Source: Microbacterium sp. oral taxon 186 str. F0373 (lineage in GTDB: Bacteria > Actinomycetota > Actinomycetes > Actinomycetales > Microbacteriaceae). Taken from it: a DNA stretch of 64,000 bases. The notes beneath the pieces are model-generated. The model worked only from the letters and a program-made list of their open reading frames with translations, was not told the DNA's origin and did no database searches. Positions within the stretch are counted from its first letter, which is position 1; each line of letters starts with the position of its first letter. The DNA lies in contig NZ_KE150457.1 in NCBI RefSeq assembly GCF_000411455.1, forward strand, positions 1,266,023-1,330,022, given 5' to 3'. Positions 16,855-25,813 of this stretch are shown here, one piece after another. Position numbers and translations under genes: made by a program.

Positions 16855-16855
16855 C

Positions 16856-18328
16856 GTGGCGGTCGACCTCGGCGGATCGGTCGCGCCGGCAGCGGTCAGC
16901 GCCCACGGATGGGGCTGGCGACATGCGTCACGGCGGGCCTGGGCGGTGCGCGACGTCTCGTTGCGCATCGACCCGGGTGAGCGCGTGCTCCTGCTCGGCG
17001 CTTCCGGCGCGGGCAAGTCGACCCTGCTCCAGGGACTTGCCGGGGTGCTGGGCGGCGACGAAGAAGGAGAGTCGGCGGGAGCGCTGCTGATCGACGGGGC
17101 ACCGGCCGCGGCGGCGCGCGGACGGGCGGGCCTCGTGCTGCAGGACCCGGACGCGCAGGTGATTCTGGCGCGGGTGGGCGACGACGTCGCCTTCGGATGC
17201 GAGAACCTGGGCGTGCCGCGCGAGGAGATCTGGCCGCGGGTGCACGCCGCACTGGATGCCGTGCGGCTGGACGTCGGCATCGACCGGCCCACGCACGCGC
17301 TGTCGGGCGGGCAGAAGCAGCGGCTCGCCCTCGCCGGCGCGCTGGCCATGCGCCCGGGGCTGCTGCTGCTGGATGAGCCGACCGCCAACCTCGACCCGGT
17401 GGGCGTCGCCGACGTCCGCGACGCCGTGGGACGCATCCTCGACGCCACGGGGGCGACGCTCGTGGTCGTGGAGCATCGCGTCGATGTCTGGCTGCCCCTC
17501 GTGGACCGGGTGATCGTGCTCGGGGCCGACGGCCTTCTCGCCGATGGCTCCCCGCAGAGCGTGCTCGGCGCGCGGGGCGCGGAACTCGCCGATGCGGGCG
17601 TCTGGGTTCCCGGCATCCCTCCGGCCGTTCCTCCCCCGCCCGCTGCCGGCGCGGGGGAGGGGCTGCTGCGCGCGCGGGAGCTGGCCGTTGCGCGGGTGCG
17701 CGGCGTGCCGGTCGCGACCGGCATCGATCTCGAGGTCCGCGCCGGTGAGGTGCTCGCGATCACGGGGCCCAACGGCGCCGGCAAGTCGACGCTCGGGCTC
17801 ACCCTCGCGGGACTGCTGCGCCCGGCATCCGGCGAGCTGTCGGCCTCCACGCCGCTCGCCGCCGGGGCCGCGCCGGCGCCGATCGCGTGGCGCTCACGTG
17901 AGCTTCTCACCCGCATCGGCACCGTCTTCCAGGACCCGGAGCACCAGCTGCTCGCCCGGTCGGTGCGCGGCGAGCTCGAGGTCGGGCCGCGCGCGCTCGG
18001 GATGGACGCGGCCGCCTGTGCCGCCCGCGTCGACGAGCTCCTGGAGCGCCTGCGGCTGACCGCGCTGGCCGCCGCCAACCCGTACACGCTGTCGGGAGGG
18101 GAGAAACGCCGACTCACCGTCGCCGCCGTCCTCGCCACCGCCCCGCGTGTGCTCGTGCTGGACGAGCCGACCTTCGGTCAGGACGCGCGCACGTGGGCGG
18201 AGCTGGTCGCGCTGCTCGCGCGCCTGCGCGACGACGGATCGGCGATCGTGGCGATCACCCACGACGACGCCGTCGTCGACGCGCTCCACGCCCGCCGTTT
18301 CGCCCTGGGTGCGGAGGCGGCGGCATGA
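16856..18328 (+). CDS. Double ABC ATPase of the thiamine-precursor ECF transporter (YkoD-like)
   Basis: The 490-residue protein contains two fused ATP-binding domains. Domain 1 (about 20-250) has Walker A GASGAGKSTL, signature ALSGGQKQRLALAG and Walker B LLLLDEPTANLDP. Domain 2 (about 275-485) has Walker A GPNGAGKSTL, Q-loop FQDPEHQLLARSV, signature TLSGGEKRRLTVA and Walker B VLVLDEPTFGQD. A GTG at 16856 lies one base after the ykoE stop and the T-component start overlaps its stop, so the three are one operon. It powers uptake through the S and T components. The start has no obvious Shine-Dalgarno; an in-frame ATG at 16793 would lie inside ykoE and is disfavoured. Confidence 0.9.
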   Translation: MAVDLGGSVAPAAVSAHGWGWRHASRRAWAVRDVSLRIDPGERVLLLGASGAGKSTLLQGLAGVLGGDEEGESAGALLIDGAPAAAARGRAGLVLQDPDAQVILARVGDDVAFGCENLGVPREEIWPRVHAALDAVRLDVGIDRPTHALSGGQKQRLALAGALAMRPGLLLLDEPTANLDPVGVADVRDAVGRILDATGATLVVVEHRVDVWLPLVDRVIVLGADGLLADGSPQSVLGARGAELADAGVWVPGIPPAVPPPPAAGAGEGLLRARELAVARVRGVPVATGIDLEVRAGEVLAITGPNGAGKSTLGLTLAGLLRPASGELSASTPLAAGAAPAPIAWRSRELLTRIGTVFQDPEHQLLARSVRGELEVGPRALGMDAAACAARVDELLERLRLTALAAANPYTLSGGEKRRLTVAAVLATAPRVLVLDEPTFGQDARTWAELVALLARLRDDGSAIVAITHDDAVVDALHARRFALGAEAAA

Positions 18329-19119
18329 GCCTGCTTGCCGCGAACACGCGCACCCGGCCCGGCATCGTCGCACAGCTCAACCCGGTCGCCAAGCTCGCCG
18401 CCAGCGCCGTGATCGCCCTGCCCCTGATCGTGACGCTGGACTGGGTGTCGGCTGCGGTCGCGCTCGCGCTGGAGAGCGTCCTCTTCCTGTTCGCGGGGCT
18501 GCGCTGGCGCGAGTTCTGGATGCGGACGTGGCCGGTGTGGCTGGCCGCGCCCCTGACGGCCCTGACGATCGCGCTCTACGGTGCGGCGTCCGGGCAGATC
18601 TATGCCGAGTGGTTCGTCGTGCGCATCAGCGAGGGGTCGCTCGCGCTCGCCGTCGCGACGTTCTTCCGTGTGCTGGCCGTGGCTCTGCCCTCGGTCGTGC
18701 TGTTCGTCACCGTCGATCCGACCGATCTGGCCGACGGGCTCGCCCAGGTCTGGCACCTGCCCGCGCGCTTCGTGCTCGGTGCGCTGGCGGGATTGCGGAT
18801 GGTCGGACTGTTCCTCGAGGACTGGAGGGCTCTCGAACTCGCCCGCCGGGCCCGCGGCATCGCCGATCAGGGTCGGATTCGACGCTTCGCCGGCATGGCG
18901 TTCGCCCTGCTCGTGCTCTCCATCCGGCGCGGTTCCAAGCTCGCCACCGCGATGGAGGCCCGCGGGTTCGGCGCCCCCGGCCCCCGCACGTGGGCGCGCG
19001 TCTCTCGCTTCGGCGGGCGGGAGTGGATGCTCGTGACGGTCGGCGTCGCGATCTCGGCGCTCTCCGTGTCGGTCGCGATCGCTGCGGGCACGTGGAACTT
19101 CATCCTCGGCCCGCGTTGA
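18325..19119 (+). CDS. ECF transporter transmembrane (T) component, CbiQ/EcfT family
   Basis: The 264-residue protein has about five transmembrane helices. The cytosolic coupling motifs of EcfT are visible: ELARRARGIAD (first Ala-Arg-Gly box) and AMEARGFGAPGPRT (second). FFRVLAVALPSVVLFVTVDP and DLADGLAQVW match the CbiQ consensus. The ATG at 18325 overlaps the ATPase stop (ATGA). It couples ATP hydrolysis to the YkoE-type S-component. Its 3' end overlaps the convergent SorC gene by 20 bases. Confidence 0.9.
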   Translation: MSLLAANTRTRPGIVAQLNPVAKLAASAVIALPLIVTLDWVSAAVALALESVLFLFAGLRWREFWMRTWPVWLAAPLTALTIALYGAASGQIYAEWFVVRISEGSLALAVATFFRVLAVALPSVVLFVTVDPTDLADGLAQVWHLPARFVLGALAGLRMVGLFLEDWRALELARRARGIADQGRIRRFAGMAFALLVLSIRRGSKLATAMEARGFGAPGPRTWARVSRFGGREWMLVTVGVAISALSVSVAIAAGTWNFILGPR

Positions 19120-20086
19120 GCGGCAGCTCCACGATGCGGCGGGCGAGCGCCTCCTCGACGACCAGTTCGGTGATCAGCCCCGCCGCCAGCGCGCCGCGCA
19201 GCGCATCGATCTTGGACAGGCTCGACACGGCGCACAGGCGACGAGGGATGCGGCGGATGACGTCGAAGGAAGGCCCGCTCGAGCGGTCGTTGAGCTCGAT
19301 GCCCGAGGTCGAGCCGTCCAGCCGGTAGAACACGGTGGCGCAGTCGCCGACGACGCCGTCGCGCAGCAGCATCCGCAGGTCCTCCCCGGTCAGGTAGCCG
19401 CCCGCATAGACGTGCGAGGGAACGTCGGCCTGCGGCGAGCCCAGCCCGAAGACGAACACCTGCACGCGCGCCTGCGCGTCCACAACGCGGCGGATGGAGC
19501 GCTCGCGCCACAACAGCTGCTTCGTGTGCGGGTCGTCGAACAGGGCGGGAACGGGAAACTGCTGGACGTCCGTGCCGAACGCCTGGCCGAAGCGCTCCAG
19601 AATGGCACCCGAATAGCTGATGCCGGAGGTCGACTCGTTCGCGGCGCCGTTCATCTGCACGATCTGCGATTCGTGCAACCGTTTGGTGGGCAGGTGGCGG
19701 GCGATCGCCGACACCGTCGCGCCCCAGGCGATGCCGATGCTCGCCTGCGGGTCGAGCGTGGTCGACAGGACGTGCGCCGCGGTGCGCGCGGTGCGCTCCA
19801 GACGCTCGGCGTCGGTCGAGCGCGGCGGCGTGCTGACGACATGCACGGAGATGCCGTAGCGCTCGGACAGTCGGCGGGCGACGACGCTCGTGGCCTCCTG
19901 CGGCGAATGAACCGTGATCTCCACCAGGCCGATCTCACGGGCGTGCGCGATCAGGCGCGAGACCGACGATCGCGACAGCTTCATCTCGGCGGCGATCTGC
20001 TCCATCGTCTGGTCCTGCACGTAATACAGCTGTGCGGCGTGCAGCGCGTCACGGGCTCGCGCCTCGGCGTCGGTCTCGATGCTCAC
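19100..20086 (-). CDS. SorC/DeoR-like sugar-binding transcriptional regulator (probable glp regulator)
   Basis: The 328-residue protein has an N-terminal helix-turn-helix (YYVQDQTMEQIAAEMKLSRS, SVSRLIAHAREIGLVEI) and a C-terminal SorC-type phosphosugar-binding domain (ASIGIAWGATVSAIA, VQVFVFGLGSPQADVPSHVY, DGVVGDCATVFYRLDG). GTG 20086 is preceded by AGGAGGA. It is transcribed divergently from glpD, with two spaced palindromes between, so it likely controls the glycerol genes and itself. Whether it represses or activates, and its effector (glycerol-3-phosphate is a reasonable guess), cannot be read from sequence. Confidence 0.85.
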   Translation of the reverse strand: MSIETDAEARARDALHAAQLYYVQDQTMEQIAAEMKLSRSSVSRLIAHAREIGLVEITVHSPQEATSVVARRLSERYGISVHVVSTPPRSTDAERLERTARTAAHVLSTTLDPQASIGIAWGATVSAIARHLPTKRLHESQIVQMNGAANESTSGISYSGAILERFGQAFGTDVQQFPVPALFDDPHTKQLLWRERSIRRVVDAQARVQVFVFGLGSPQADVPSHVYAGGYLTGEDLRMLLRDGVVGDCATVFYRLDGSTSGIELNDRSSGPSFDVIRRIPRRLCAVSSLSKIDALRGALAAGLITELVVEEALARRIVELPLNAGRG

Positions 20087-20101
20087 GGGTCCTCCTGATC
20101 A

Positions 20102-20115
20102 TGCACATTCGTGCA
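20102..20115. promoter_or_regulatory. Operator-like palindrome 1 (SorC/glpD intergenic)
   Basis: TGCACATTCGTGCA is a perfect inverted repeat TGCAC-N4-GTGCA, 16 bases upstream of the SorC start codon. A second related site lies 29 bases away. Confidence 0.5.
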
Positions 20116-20130
20116 GAGTGCGGGCTACGA

Positions 20131-20144
20131 TGCACGTATGTTCA
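20131..20144. promoter_or_regulatory. Operator-like palindrome 2 (SorC/glpD intergenic)
   Basis: TGCACGTATGTTCA repeats the TGCAC-N4-half-site plan of the palindrome at 20102, with GTTCA as second half. A further GTTCA stands at 20161-20165, 21 bases (two helical turns) on. The site adjoins a possible glpD promoter (TTCGTT 20158-20163, TAGATC 20180-20185). Confidence 0.5.
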
Positions 20145-20241
20145 GATCGTTTGCGCGTTCGTTCACCGACGTTTCAGTGTAGATCCGTTCCACCGTGAAA
20201 AACGCGCGGCGAGACACTGCGAAGCCGCGGAAGGAAGAGCG

Positions 20242-21969
20242 ATGACCGAGTCGAAGGCGACGATCCGTCCGAACATCCAGGCCCTGAAGGACCGCCCCCA
20301 CGCGGAAGTTCTCATCATCGGGGGTGGAATCAACGGCATCGCGACGTTCCGCGACCTCGCGCTGCAGGGCGTCGACGTCGCCCTCGTGGAACGCGACGAC
20401 TACGTGAGCGGCGCGTCCTCGGCATCCAGCCACATGATCCACGGCGGTGTGCGGTATCTGGAGAACGGCGAGTTCCGCCTCGTGAAGGAGTCGGTGACCG
20501 AGCGCAACCGGCTCGTGCGCAACGCGCCCCACTTCGTGCGCCCGCTGCCCACGACGATTCCGATCCACCGCACCATCTCGGGCATCCTCACTGCGCCCTT
20601 CCGTCTGCTCGTCACGCACGGCCGCGGCAAGCCGAGCGAGCGCGGTGCGCTGCTGATCAAGCTCGGTCTCGTCATGTACGACACCTTCTCGCGCGACGGG
20701 GGTGCCGTGCCGCGCCACCGCTTCCACGGCCGTCGCCGCTCGCGCGAGCTGTTCCCCGACCTCGACGACCGGTTCCGCTACACCGCGACCTACTACGACG
20801 CCTCGATGCACGACCCCGAGCGGCTCGCGCTCGACGTGCTGCGCGACGGCGCCCGGGAGGAGTCCGCGCGCGCCGCGAACTACGCGCCCGTCGTCGGCGC
20901 TGACGGGAAGGCGGTCATCATCCACGATGCCGTCACCGGCGAGGAGTTCCCCTTCACCGCCGACGTCGTCGTCAACACGAGCGGCCCCTGGACCGACATC
21001 ACCAATGACGCTCTGGGCACCCCCACCCGATTCATGGGCGGCACGAAGGGCTCGCACATCGTCCTCGAGAATGCGGAGCTGCTGGAGGCGACCCGCGGCA
21101 ACGAGATTTTCTTCGAGGCGGCCGACGGTCGGATCGTGCTGATCTACCCGCTCAAGGGCCGCGTCATGGTCGGCACGACCGACATCGACGCCGACCCCTC
21201 GACCCCGACCGTCTGCACCGACGACGAGATCTCGTACTTCTTCGACCTCATCGCACAGGTCTTCCCGCACATCACGGTGGACCGCTCGCAGATCGTCTAC
21301 ACCTTCTCGGGCATCCGTCCGCTGCCGCGCCACGACGACCTCGCGCCGGGCTTCGTGTCGCGCGACTACCGCATCGAGAAGGCGCGCCTGGGCGGGGCCG
21401 ACGGCGTTCCGGTGATGAGCCTGGTCGGCGGCAAGTGGACCACCTTCCGTGCTCTCGCCGAGCACCTGTCCACCGAGGTGCTCGCCGCGCTCGGGCGTCC
21501 GCGCCGGATCTCGACGCTCGATCTCGCCATCGGCGGCGGCGCCGGATACCCGCGCACCGACTCCGACCGCTCGCGCTGGCTCGAGGCCCATCGTGGAGCG
21601 CACAGCGCCGCGTTCGCCGATCGCATGCTGGAGCGCTACGGCACCTACGCCACCGAGATGCTCGCAACGCTGCCGGTCAACCAGCGTCCGCTTGAGCACG
21701 CCCCGGGCTACTCGGCGGAGGAGATCGCCTTCCTGGCCGAGCGCGAGGAGGTGGTCACGCTCATCGATCTGCTCCTGCGCCGCACGCACATCGCCTTCGT
21801 CGGTGGTGTCACCGCCGAGACCCTCGCCGAGGTCGCCGAGGCGGCGGCCCCGGTTCTCGGATGGGACGCCGATACCACTCGTGCCCAGATCGACGACGCG
21901 GCCCGCGTGCTCCAGGAGCGGCACCGCATCGACGTCGAGACCTCCCACCTTGCGCCCTTGAGCGCATGA
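20242..21969 (+). CDS. glpD: Aerobic glycerol-3-phosphate dehydrogenase
   Basis: The 575-residue FAD enzyme oxidises glycerol-3-phosphate to dihydroxyacetone phosphate and feeds electrons to quinones at the membrane. The FAD motif EVLIIGGGINGIATFRDLA lies at about residues 22-40. GlpD landmarks are SGASSASSHMIHGGVRYLEN, FRYTATYYDASMHDPERLAL, VVNTSGPWTDI, TKGSHIVLEN, VGTTDIDADPSTPT and the C-terminal GGKWTTFRALAE. ATG 20242 has AAGGAAG upstream. It heads glpD-glpF-glpK, behind paired SorC-type operators. Confidence 0.95.
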   Translation: MTESKATIRPNIQALKDRPHAEVLIIGGGINGIATFRDLALQGVDVALVERDDYVSGASSASSHMIHGGVRYLENGEFRLVKESVTERNRLVRNAPHFVRPLPTTIPIHRTISGILTAPFRLLVTHGRGKPSERGALLIKLGLVMYDTFSRDGGAVPRHRFHGRRRSRELFPDLDDRFRYTATYYDASMHDPERLALDVLRDGAREESARAANYAPVVGADGKAVIIHDAVTGEEFPFTADVVVNTSGPWTDITNDALGTPTRFMGGTKGSHIVLENAELLEATRGNEIFFEAADGRIVLIYPLKGRVMVGTTDIDADPSTPTVCTDDEISYFFDLIAQVFPHITVDRSQIVYTFSGIRPLPRHDDLAPGFVSRDYRIEKARLGGADGVPVMSLVGGKWTTFRALAEHLSTEVLAALGRPRRISTLDLAIGGGAGYPRTDSDRSRWLEAHRGAHSAAFADRMLERYGTYATEMLATLPVNQRPLEHAPGYSAEEIAFLAEREEVVTLIDLLLRRTHIAFVGGVTAETLAEVAEAAAPVLGWDADTTRAQIDDAARVLQERHRIDVETSHLAPLSA

Positions 21970-21989
21970 GAGGCAGGAGGAGCCGCTTC

Positions 21990-21995
21990 TAGAAT
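21990..21995 (+). promoter_or_regulatory. Possible -10 (TAGAAT) before glpF
   Basis: TAGAAT stands in the 118-base gap between glpD and glpF. No matching -35 is evident, so an internal promoter is only a possibility. Confidence 0.25.
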
Positions 21996-22058
21996 CCGGC
22001 GCGGCCTGACGCCGGCATCCCCTTCAGGTCATTCTTCCCGCCCGGCGGCGTCGCCGGG
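21996..22058 (+). terminator. Two hairpins in the glpD-glpF gap (attenuator or mRNA processing site)
   Basis: CCGGCG (21996-22001) pairs with CGCCGG (22010-22015). CCCGGCG (22041-22047) pairs perfectly with CGCCGGG (22052-22058) around a GCGT loop. There is no T-run. They may partly terminate transcription or stabilise the mRNA between two genes of one operon. Confidence 0.4.
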
Positions 22059-22087
22059 GGAACCTCTGCAGAAAGGTCAATGCTGAC

Positions 22088-22846
22088 ATGCAAGACATCA
22101 ATCTCGGGCTCTACTTCGTCTCAGAGCTCGTCGGGACGGCGATGCTGCTCCTGCTCGGCGGTGGCGTCGTCGCCAACGTCATTCTCGCCAAGTCGAAGGG
22201 CTTCGGCGGCGGCACGCTGATGATCAACTGGGGTTGGGGTCTGGCGGTGTTCGCGGGGGTGCTGGTCTCGTCGTACTCCGGTGCGCAGCTGAACCCCGCG
22301 GTGTCGATCGCGCTGCTGATCGCCGGGAAGATCGGCGTCGCACAGTTCTTCGTGGCCATCGCCGCGCAGCTGGTCGGTGCGTTCATCGGTGCCGTGCTCT
22401 GCTGGCTCGCCTACAAGCAGCACTTCGACGAAGAGCCGGACGCGGCCACCAAGCTGGGCGTCTTCTCCACCGGACCCGCCATCCGCTCCTACGGCTGGAA
22501 CCTGGTCACCGAGGTCATCGGCACCTTCGTGCTCGTGTTCGTCATCTTCGCGTTCGCCGACTACGGTGACGTCCAGATCGGCACGCCGGGCGCCCTCGGC
22601 CCGCTCACCGCCGTCCCCGTCGCCCTCCTCGTGGTCGGCATCGGCGCCTCGCTCGGTGGCCCGACCGGCTACGCCATCAACCCCGCCCGTGACCTCGGTC
22701 CCCGCATCGCGCACGCGATCCTGCCGATCAAGGGCAAGGGTTCCAGCGACTGGTCGTACGCGTGGGTCCCCGTCGTCGGCCCGCTGCTCGGTGGCACGAT
22801 CGCCGCGCTCGCCGCCCCGGCGCTGCTGCACCTCGCGCACATCTGA
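22088..22846 (+). CDS. glpF: Glycerol facilitator (MIP/aquaporin family)
   Basis: The 252-residue protein has six transmembrane helices and both pore motifs: NPA at residues 69-71 ([12 protein letters not shown]) and at 198-200 ([13 protein letters not shown]). Asp after the second motif (NPARD) is the mark of aquaglyceroporins rather than water-only channels. It lets glycerol enter the cell for the kinase encoded next. ATG 22088 is preceded by GAAAGG at a rather long spacing of about 11 bases. Confidence 0.94.
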   Translation: MQDINLGLYFVSELVGTAMLLLLGGGVVANVILAKSKGFGGGTLMINWGWGLAVFAGVLVSSYSGAQLNPAVSIALLIAGKIGVAQFFVAIAAQLVGAFIGAVLCWLAYKQHFDEEPDAATKLGVFSTGPAIRSYGWNLVTEVIGTFVLVFVIFAFADYGDVQIGTPGALGPLTAVPVALLVVGIGASLGGPTGYAINPARDLGPRIAHAILPIKGKGSSDWSYAWVPVVGPLLGGTIAALAAPALLHLAHI

Positions 22847-22893
22847 TCCGTTCCCGATCCTCAACACAGACACCTAGACAAGGACGTCCACTC

Positions 22894-24408
22894 ATGAGTG
22901 ACTACATCATCGCCCTCGACCAGGGCACCACCTCCAGCCGCGCGATCGTCTTCGACAAGAAGGGCTCGATCATCTCCGTCGGCCAGAAGGAGCACGAGCA
23001 GATCATGCCGCGCGCCGGCTGGGTCGAGCACGACCCGATCGAGATCCGCGACAACATGCGCGAGGTCATCGGCATCGCGCTCGGCCGTGCGAACCTGTCA
23101 CGGCACGACATCGCCGCGGTCGGCATCACGAACCAGCGTGAGACCGCCGTCGTGTGGGACAAGAACACCGGCATCCCGGTGTACAACGCGATCGTCTGGC
23201 AGGACACGCGCACCCAGCCCATCGTCGACCGGCTCGCGGGCGACGCGGGAGTCGAGCGCTACAAGGACATCGTGGGCCTGCCGCTGGCCACGTACTTCTC
23301 GGGCACGAAGATCGTCTGGATCCTCGAGAACGTTGAGGGGGCGCGCGAGAAGGCCGAAGCCGGTGACCTGATCTTCGGCACGACCGACACGTGGGTGCTC
23401 TGGAACCTCACCGGCGGACCCGACGGCGGCGTACACGCGACCGACGTCACGAACGCCTCGCGCACGCTCTTCATGGATCTGAAGACGCTCGAGTGGCGCG
23501 ACGACATCCTCGCCGACTTCGGTGTGCCGCGCTCGATGATGCCCGAGATCCGCTCCTCCAGCGAGGTCTACGGCGAGGCGCGCGACACCTCGCTGCTGCG
23601 CGAGACCCCGGTGGCCGGTATCCTCGGCGACCAGCAGGCGGCGACCTTCGGCCAGGCGGCGTTCGATGCCGGCGAGAGCAAGAACACGTACGGCACGGGC
23701 AACTTCCTCATCTTCCAGACGGGGACCGAGATCGTGAAGAGCGAGAACGGCCTGCTCACGACCGTCGGCTACAAGCTGGGCGACGGACCGGCGCACTACG
23801 CGCTGGAAGGGTCGATCGCCGTCACCGGGTCGCTCATCCAGTGGCTGCGCGACCAGCTGGGCATCATCTCCTCCGCCCCCGAGGTGGAGGAGCTGGCCGC
23901 CAAGGTCGAGGACAACGGCGGCGTGTACTTCGTGCCCGCCTTCTCTGGCCTGTTCGCGCCGTACTGGCGTCCTGACGCCCGCGGCGCGATCGTCGGTCTC
24001 ACCCGCTTCGCGAATCGCAACCACATCGCCCGTGCCGCGCTGGAGGCCACGGCCTTCCAGACACGCGAGGTGCTGGATGCCGTCAACGCGGACTCGGGCG
24101 TCGACCTCACGGAGCTGAAGGTCGACGGCGGCATGATCGCCAACGACACGCTCATGCAGTTCCAGGCCGACATCCTCGGTGTGCCGGTCGTCCGCCCCGT
24201 CGTCGCCGAGACGACGGCGCTCGGCGCGGCGTATGCGGCGGGACTCGCGGTCGGCTTCTGGAACGACCTCGACGAGCTGCGGGCGAACTGGCAGGAGGAC
24301 AAGCGCTGGACGCCGAACGACGATGTCGCCGAGCGTGAGCGCCAGCTGCGCCTCTGGAAGAAGGCCGTCACGAAGTCGATGGACTGGGTCGACGCCGACG
24401 TGAACTGA
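22894..24408 (+). CDS. glpK: Glycerol kinase
   Basis: The 504-residue enzyme of the FGGY family phosphorylates glycerol to glycerol-3-phosphate, trapping what GlpF lets in and supplying GlpD. The sequence matches throughout: [20 protein letters not shown] at the N-terminus, [64 protein letters not shown] and the late [23 protein letters not shown] 22894 has AAGGA upstream. It is the last gene of the glp operon and is followed by a long hairpin. Confidence 0.96.
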   Translation: MSDYIIALDQGTTSSRAIVFDKKGSIISVGQKEHEQIMPRAGWVEHDPIEIRDNMREVIGIALGRANLSRHDIAAVGITNQRETAVVWDKNTGIPVYNAIVWQDTRTQPIVDRLAGDAGVERYKDIVGLPLATYFSGTKIVWILENVEGAREKAEAGDLIFGTTDTWVLWNLTGGPDGGVHATDVTNASRTLFMDLKTLEWRDDILADFGVPRSMMPEIRSSSEVYGEARDTSLLRETPVAGILGDQQAATFGQAAFDAGESKNTYGTGNFLIFQTGTEIVKSENGLLTTVGYKLGDGPAHYALEGSIAVTGSLIQWLRDQLGIISSAPEVEELAAKVEDNGGVYFVPAFSGLFAPYWRPDARGAIVGLTRFANRNHIARAALEATAFQTREVLDAVNADSGVDLTELKVDGGMIANDTLMQFQADILGVPVVRPVVAETTALGAAYAAGLAVGFWNDLDELRANWQEDKRWTPNDDVAERERQLRLWKKAVTKSMDWVDADVN

Positions 24409-24430
24409 TCTCGCCTCCGCGCGACACCCG

Positions 24431-24489
24431 GATCGGGGTCGCATACGGTCGCCTCTCGCGAGGAATGACGGCCGTATGCGACCCCGATC
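24431..24489. terminator. Long inverted repeat after glpK (18-bp perfect arms)
   Basis: GATCGGGGTCGCATACGG (24431-24448) is repeated in perfect inversion at 24472-24489. The 23-base loop holds its own small palindrome CTCGCGAG (24454-24461). It lies between convergent glpK and APH-like genes. It could be a bidirectional terminator, but there is no T-run and the arms are longer than usual; a dispersed palindromic element is the alternative. Confidence 0.55.
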
Positions 24490-24531
24490 TCGCGTGCGGG
24501 GGCGGTCCCGTGCCGGCGGGAACACGGAGGA

Positions 24532-25266
24532 TTACGTCGCGTTCCAGAGGTCGCGGTAGAAGCTCATGCGCTCGGCATCCGCGTCGATGCCGTAGCCGTC
24601 GAGCAGGGCGTGCTCCCAGCCCGGCCCGTAGTTCCATTCGGTGCTCATGGCGGCGACCGCGATGTCGGCCCACCGGTCGGCGACGCCGAGCGCCCCGAGG
24701 TCGACGTGTCCGCTCCAGCGTCCGTCGCCCCCGATGAGCGTGTTCGGGCAGCAGGCGTCGCCGTGGCACACGACGAGCCGGTCGACGACGGGGCCCTCGG
24801 TGAGCGCGAGGGGCAGGCGGACGCCGCGGCGGCGGGCTGCGGCGACGCGCGCCGGCACCGACCAGTCGAACGGACAGTCCGCGACCGGGAGGGCGTCGTG
24901 CAGGGCCCGCAACCCCGCGCCGACGGCGGCCACCGCGGTCGCCGGCTCGCCGACCCACCGCGGGTCGACGGCGGATCGCGCCGGGATCGCCCGGGTCACC
25001 ATCCACTCGTGCCGGTCGTCGGCGCCGTGGACCAGCACCTGCGGCACCGGTGTGTACGCGCCCGCCCAGGCCAGCCGCGCCACTTCGCCGGCCATCGTCG
25101 TCTCCGCGTTCCGCGGTCCGTACTTGATGTAGCGACCGTCGTCGGTGCAGAAGGTGACTCCGCCGATCGCGTTGCGCCAGACCGGCGTGAGGAGGGCGCC
25201 TCCCGCGAGCCGGCGCACGGACGGGGGAACCTCGATGTCGTCGCCGGGGATGCTCACGGCACCCAT
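24532..25266 (-). CDS. APH(3')-like aminoglycoside phosphotransferase family protein
   Basis: The 244-residue kinase-fold protein resembles aminoglycoside 3'-phosphotransferases. GGVTFCTDDGRYIKYGP holds the ATP-binding lysine. VVCHGDACCPNTLI is the catalytic loop with HGD and the metal-binding Asn. GHVDLGALGVADRWADIA is the DxG region plus the APH(3')-typical 'GVADR'. Length is near the family's 260. ATG 25266 has GAGAGG four bases upstream; GTG 25257 is an alternative. The setting is chromosomal with no mobile element, so this may be an intrinsic housekeeping kinase; true aminoglycoside activity is not shown. Confidence 0.78.
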   Translation of the reverse strand: MGAVSIPGDDIEVPPSVRRLAGGALLTPVWRNAIGGVTFCTDDGRYIKYGPRNAETTMAGEVARLAWAGAYTPVPQVLVHGADDRHEWMVTRAIPARSAVDPRWVGEPATAVAAVGAGLRALHDALPVADCPFDWSVPARVAAARRRGVRLPLALTEGPVVDRLVVCHGDACCPNTLIGGDGRWSGHVDLGALGVADRWADIAVAAMSTEWNYGPGWEHALLDGYGIDADAERMSFYRDLWNAT

Positions 25267-25309
25267 CCTGCCTCTCGCGCACGCGAGTGTGTCCGTGGTG
25301 AGATGAAGC

Positions 25310-25717
25310 GTGCCCACCTCCGTCGCCCGCCGTGTCGGCGCGCTCACCGCACTCGAGGACACCGATGGGCCGGCTGTGGCTCTCGGTGATGCCGCGGCTC
25401 GCCACGTTCGTCTGCGTCCCGACGGCCTCCAGCCCGCTCTCGGCGACACCCTCGTTCCACTGATCGAGGGCATCTTCGGCGGCTCGTCGGGGGATATCGC
25501 CGAGACACCGACCTTTCCCGTCCGGGTCACGACCGACGACGGCGCGGTCCTGGAGTGGCGCGCGACGGCGCACTACCTCTCGGGATATCGGCGGCGGGAT
25601 GCCACGCTGGCGGCGCGTCTCGTCGATCACGTGGTCGCCGTTCCTTACGCGCGGGTGCGGCTCGCACGTCCCGACGACCTGCTGTCGCGACTGGGCGAGA
25701 TCCTCCGCCCACGTTGA
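25310..25717 (+). CDS. Hypothetical protein, 135 residues
   Basis: A GTG at 25310 opens a soluble protein with no signal or membrane segment. Visible stretches are LGDTLVPLIEGIFGGSSGDI, FPVRVTTDDGAVLEWRATAH and LVDHVVAVPYARVRLARPDD. I do not recognise a family. It is divergent from the APH-like gene with only 43 bases between the two starts, and lies upstream of the SDR operon. Confidence 0.5.
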   Translation: MPTSVARRVGALTALEDTDGPAVALGDAAARHVRLRPDGLQPALGDTLVPLIEGIFGGSSGDIAETPTFPVRVTTDDGAVLEWRATAHYLSGYRRRDATLAARLVDHVVAVPYARVRLARPDDLLSRLGEILRPR

Positions 25718-25744
25718 GATGGCATGGTGAGACGTAGTACCGCG

Positions 25745-25750
25745 TATGCT
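25745..25750 (+). promoter_or_regulatory. Candidate -10 (TATGCT) of the SDR-crotonase-SDR operon
   Basis: TATGCT is followed ten bases later by AGCAT, giving a small inverted repeat over the expected start site. ATG 25814 follows with AAGGAG in front. Confidence 0.3.
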
Positions 25751-25813
25751 GGCACTCAGTAGCATGATCCGTCGCTGAGCGGCGGGACCGGCCCGGACTT
25801 CGAAGGAGAATCC

